A DNA stretch of 36,793 nucleotides from Fuerstiella sp. GTDB lineage: Bacteria; Planctomycetota; Planctomycetia; Planctomycetales; Planctomycetaceae. Shown in pieces: positions 34,197 to 36,793 of this stretch. The translations under genes were made by a program, and so were the position numbers. Every line of letters starts with the position of its first letter. Position 1 is the stretch's first letter. Below the pieces are notes generated by a model, which worked only from the letters and a program-made list of their open reading frames with translations, did no database searches and was not told the origin of the DNA. The stretch is taken from positions 11,015 to 47,807 of the forward strand of contig JALHMY010000079.1 in NCBI GenBank assembly GCA_022843805.1, read 5' to 3'.

Positions 34197-35504
34197 TTAG
34201 TAATCCCTTGCAACTTGATTTAGGCGACCAGGCAACTTTGGAACTAGGTCACTACCACGAAGCCCGGCACTGAGTTGCTGTGCCTTAGCCGCTTGTACCG
34301 CTCGGAGTGCTTCTGCGGCGGATAACCCAGATTCTTGAAGCCCATTATACAAAGCGCGGTTGTATTGACTGTTCGTTGGCAGATTTCCAGCAGCCATTCC
34401 GCCACGACGATAGATGTCCCAAAACGATTCCATGCTCTCGTGGGCATTGTAATGTGGAGTCCCCACATCAGTGAAAGCATTACCTTCAAGCTTAGCGGAA
34501 ACACCTTCACAGCGTGGGATTCGCGATCTGAAAGCTGCGTCTTGGTTCAAATGGTGCGCTTGCCCAGGAATATCCGTACCGTGTCGCAGTACCCCGTAGG
34601 CTCCAAACACGATTTGTTGCGTGGCATTCTCGCTGCTGGCATTGCCAAACTCATCCGCATTTCGGAAGCTCGAAAGCCCCGCAAGGTTACCAGAGAACCC
34701 CAGTAATCCGAACCCCGTTTGCCACGGATCTCCATTGTAAAGGCCCTGACCTGTGTTGGAAAGATTCTGGGCCGTGTCGAATCCGAAGAAGATTCTTCCA
34801 GTCCGGCCTGGCGCCGAAGCCGCTGTGCCGGCGCCGAATCCCATGGCAAACTCGATCACGCACCGATGTGCAGCAACGGTTCGGTTGTAGCTCCATGAAT
34901 TCCGCACATCAGGCGGAGGCGTCACAGCCTCGAAGTCGCTGATGCCTCCTAGCGTCACGGTATTGACTGCTGCTCGAGCAACTCCATTGATTCCCGCATA
35001 ATTGTCAACCCGGTTTTGCTGTTGTTGGATATGACTCGGAATTCCCCTCCACGGCAATTGGAATGTCGGGTCAATCAGCCCACTCGGATCCACCGCATTG
35101 AGCGTCGAGTTCCCCACGTACCGGCTGAGATTGGCATCCCCGGCTGCAAAGTCGATCGGGTCATTACTGATGAAGCGGCCGAGTCTGGGGTCGAACCAGC
35201 GGGCTCGGTAGTAGATCAGGCCGGTGGCAGGGTCCGGTTCCCGGCCGGTGTAGCTGCGCTGGGGCGAATACTCGTTGCCGACGCCTTCAAGGCCCGGGAG
35301 GTCTCCGTCGTTGGCGGTCCCGGTTGTCGGGTCGTCGACGCTGGTGACGTTGCCATAGGCATCGTATTCCAGATGATTGCGAACCGTCGCCTGACTGCCA
35401 GCCGTCGTGGATGCGTACTTCGCCACGTCTCGCACGGTGTTCTGCTGGTCCGACAAGTACCACAGCACCTGGTTGCCGGTGCCGGAACCTTCATCGGCAA
35501 ACAC
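34197..35504 (-). CDS. RHS-repeat C-terminal fragment with HNH-like (Tox-SHH-type) toxin tip
   Basis: The first 150 residues are the end of an RHS core: QVLWYLSDQQNTVRDVAKYA, HLEYDAYGNVTS, RSYTGREPDPATGLIYYRAR and WFDPRLGRFISNDPIDFAAG, then RYVGNSTLNAVDPSGL. A variable linker of about 150 residues follows. The last 125 residues read GQAHHLNQDAAFRSRIPRCE, then AFTDVGTPHYNAHESMESFW. The His pair and later HYNAH/HESM His residues resemble the Tox-SHH-type HNH nuclease toxins, so DNA cleavage is the likely activity (inference). The frame starts at GTG 35504 inside palindromic repeat DNA. The rest of the RHS core is interrupted upstream, so this is a 435-residue orphan tip of what is normally a much longer protein. 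It has no signal peptide. A putative immunity gene follows after 1 nt. Confidence 0.85.
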   Translation of the reverse strand: MFADEGSGTGNQVLWYLSDQQNTVRDVAKYASTTAGSQATVRNHLEYDAYGNVTSVDDPTTGTANDGDLPGLEGVGNEYSPQRSYTGREPDPATGLIYYRARWFDPRLGRFISNDPIDFAAGDANLSRYVGNSTLNAVDPSGLIDPTFQLPWRGIPSHIQQQQNRVDNYAGINGVARAAVNTVTLGGISDFEAVTPPPDVRNSWSYNRTVAAHRCVIEFAMGFGAGTAASAPGRTGRIFFGFDTAQNLSNTGQGLYNGDPWQTGFGLLGFSGNLAGLSSFRNADEFGNASSENATQQIVFGAYGVLRHGTDIPGQAHHLNQDAAFRSRIPRCEGVSAKLEGNAFTDVGTPHYNAHESMESFWDIYRRGGMAAGNLPTNSQYNRALYNGLQESGLSAAEALRAVQAAKAQQLSAGLRGSDLVPKLPGRLNQVARDY

Positions 35505-35806
35505 GTAGGCGAGTCTCTCCGAGACTCGCGGTTCCGGCGTCTCGCAGAGACGCCGGCCAGCCGTCTCACCTGCAAACTTCGCCGCCTGGTGGCGACTCCG
35601 GCCGCAGGGTTTGCGAGTCTCGGAGAGACTCGCCTGCGTGTGAATTCCCTGGCAATTGCCGATGGCATTTCCTCCGGATTGCTGGGCGGTCTGACCAGCC
35701 AGGAGACCAGATCATCCAGCACCAGAACCACTTCGTCGAATGAGCGATCGCAGCCTGGGATGAAAGGGAATCGCAATGCATCACTCGGAGAGTGATGGCT
35801 ACTTTG
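35436..35806. repeat. long direct repeat, copy 2, with palindromic repeat copy D
   Basis: This segment is the counterpart of 31368-31773. It contains the palindromic cluster at 35502-35640, bounded by CACGTAG and CGCCTGCGTG. It also has the CATCACTC (35779-35786) / GAGTGATG (35790-35797) stem, and ends with GATGGCTACTTTG like copy 1. It lies inside the RHS gene, between recognisable core sequence on both sides, and separates the tip from the core. Confidence 0.88.
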
Positions 35807-36016
35807 GGCACGCGGTTATATTGACCGATGACGACTCCGGAACCCGTTGGTTTTCCATTTCTTGTCGAACTGATACGCTTCCGGTGTTTGAGTTCCGCTC
35901 GTGGCACCCGTCAGCTGATCAAACGTGTCATCCGAATAACTGCGAATCCCGGCGGGTGACGTGAATGAAGAAATTCGCCTTTTCCAATCCGTCCGGTAAC
36001 TGACGGAAACTCCGAC
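35807..36016 (-). pseudogene. frameshifted RHS core segment upstream of the tip
   Basis: The minus strand encodes SYRTDWKRRISSFTSPAGIR, SYSDDTFDQLTGATSGTQTP and EAYQFDK, a typical YD/RHS stretch. It then continues in another frame as NGKPTGSGVVIGQYNRV. One extra base in the T run at 35858-35860 accounts for the shift. The usual following core (about 100 residues before the WYLSDQQNTVRDV phrase) is missing and replaced by the direct repeat. The fragment ends near 36016, close to the start of a gene on the other strand. The RHS gene is therefore broken at least twice. Confidence 0.8.
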
Positions 36017-36057
36017 GGACGTGGTACATTCGCAGAACAGCCCCGGGAGTGATTGCA

Positions 36058-36375
36058 ATGAATGCGGGTGTTATCGGGGTGCTGGTCCCGTTTATCCGGT
36101 CTCTAATGTATGCCTTACTATACATAATTTATTTTTTCTCAGGATGGCGGCCATTAGAAGATTCGGCATACATAATGCTCGGCCTCGCTTTCGAACTGTT
36201 GTTACCCTGTGGAATTATCGCGTTCATTGCTGCGTCGCGAAAAAGAAGTGCTCATGATCGTGAGTTCCTGGAATTCTTAATTGGCGCGCTGGGACTGCTA
36301 TTCGTCGTCTTCGGCTTTTTGACGTCAACGACACTTCATGCATTTCTGCGCTGGGTGCGATACGATAGATTCTGA
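36058..36375 (+). CDS. small membrane protein, function unknown
   Basis: The 105-residue protein has three strongly hydrophobic segments: about 5-28 (VIGVLVPFIRSLMYALLYII), 38-58 (YIMLGLAFELLLPCGIIAFI) and 72-95 (FLEFLIGALGLLFVVFGFLT). The ATG at 36058 has GGGAG eight bases upstream, a good ribosome site; an in-frame GTG at 36049 overlaps that site. No family is recognised. It stands alone between RHS debris and the group II intron, on the opposite strand to both. The hydrophobic pattern and ribosome site support a real gene. Confidence 0.6.
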   Translation: MNAGVIGVLVPFIRSLMYALLYIIYFFSGWRPLEDSAYIMLGLAFELLLPCGIIAFIAASRKRSAHDREFLEFLIGALGLLFVVFGFLTSTTLHAFLRWVRYDRF

Positions 36376-36676
36376 GTGGCTGGAAAGAAACATTCATCGA
36401 AGAAGTGGGCACGAAGTCGATGTCTGAAGGTCAGCGTCCTGCGAATGCACCGGAGTTCGCCAGCGTTCACCGGCCAGCCTCATCGGCGGAATTGGGTCAG
36501 ACAGACGCTGGCCTCTCTTTCGCGCCTTTTCTTACGATGCCAACCTCAGTGTGATCCACCGATTCGCCTTGAACATTCGGAAAAAAAAAGCTCAGTGTAA
36601 AGACCACTGAAGTCCAGGCTCTTTTGCCTGGTCGCATGAGGTAATCCTGCTCGTTCCGGCGTTGATTGCGCACTCG
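36376..36676. other. gap before the group II intron
   Basis: No convincing gene was found. CCAGGC (36614-36619) and GCCTGG (36626-36631) form a 6-bp stem, and an A9 run lies near 36582-36590. On the minus strand, which is the intron's sense strand, this is 3' exon DNA beginning at 36676. Confidence 0.4.
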
Positions 36677-36793
36677 ATAGGGGTAGGGAAAGCTGATTGA
36701 TTTCAGCTCCCCCTCCCTCAGAACCGTACGGGCGGTTTTCCCGCATACGGCTCGCCGTTAGTAGGTTCCTGTGGATTGGACCAGCCAGATATG
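36677..36793 (-). mobile_element. 3' end of a group II intron, cut by the right edge
   Basis: Read on the minus strand, 36753-36721 is a 33-nt domain V hairpin. It opens with GAGCCGTATGCGG, closes with CGTACGGTTC and has a GAAAA loop; the catalytic AGC is at its base. Domain VI follows as a long hairpin, GGGGGAGCTGA pairing with TCAGCTTTCCC, and the intron ends in CCCCTAT, a normal AY 3' end, at 36677. The intron body, including any reverse transcriptase/maturase gene, lies beyond the window. Group II introns are retroelements that home by reverse splicing. The end position is by motif and could shift by a base or two. Confidence 0.88.
36721..36753 (-). ncRNA. group II intron domain V
   Basis: This is the catalytic hairpin of the intron ribozyme. 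The lower stem pairs GAGCCGTA with TACGGTTC (one G-U), and the upper stem pairs GCGG with CCGC. It is 33 nt, one shorter than the usual 34. Confidence 0.88.

Noticed and set aside
35016..35795. 259-codon plus-strand frame over the RHS tip and repeat
   Set aside because: Antisense of the RHS core and palindromic repeat; its ETR/SLR-rich peptides are repeat translations.

Overview
The window reads as a chromosomal segment of a planctomycete (Planctomycetota, probably Planctomycetales). This is inferred from the combination of a type II secretion operon with oversized pseudopilins, a PEP-CTERM lectin-like protein, a huge protein made of secretin N-domains, scattered housekeeping genes and many dispersed palindromic repeats. 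The genus cannot be fixed from the sequence alone. No tRNA, rRNA or CRISPR array was seen.

Layout. 1-1093: 254-bp tandem repeats running in from the left edge. 1085-3526 (-): tgt, a small DMT-type membrane protein and nnrD, probably one transcript. 3527-9483 (+): purA behind a terminator-like leader hairpin, a receiver-less LuxR-type regulator, a membrane PP2C phosphatase and a membrane histidine kinase. 9484-10460: decayed DNA with the tail of an Rpn/PD-(D/E)XK nuclease-transposase gene and a palindromic repeat. 10461-16655 (-): a 2064-residue exported protein with one N0-like and more than twenty N1-like secretin domains but no secretin pore. 17010-19468 (-): a PEP-CTERM lectin-like protein, a sugar-phosphate transferase, a repeat cluster and a small Cys-rich protein that follows proS (19498-21225, -). 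21606-22583 (+): a YhaM-type exoribonuclease. 22881-31322 (+): gspE-F-G-H-I-J-K, coupled by short gaps or 4-nt overlaps. 31335-36016 (-): an RHS/polymorphic-toxin island bounded by two long direct repeats. 36058-36375 (+): a small membrane protein. 36677-36793 (-): the 3' end of a group II intron that runs off the right edge.

How the genes fit together. GspE (ATPase), GspF (platform) and GspG-K (major and minor pseudopilins) can build the inner-membrane motor and pseudopilus of a type II system. GspC, GspD, GspL and GspM are absent here. The only secretin-related gene is the pore-less giant 6 kb away, which may be a periplasmic partner or scaffold (inference). The toxin island holds an RHS C-terminal tip with an HNH-like motif, a putative immunity gene 1 nt behind it, then an unknown small protein and a WG-repeat protein that could be a second toxin/immunity pair. 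The RHS core upstream is frameshifted and interrupted by repeat DNA, so the tip looks like an orphan cassette.
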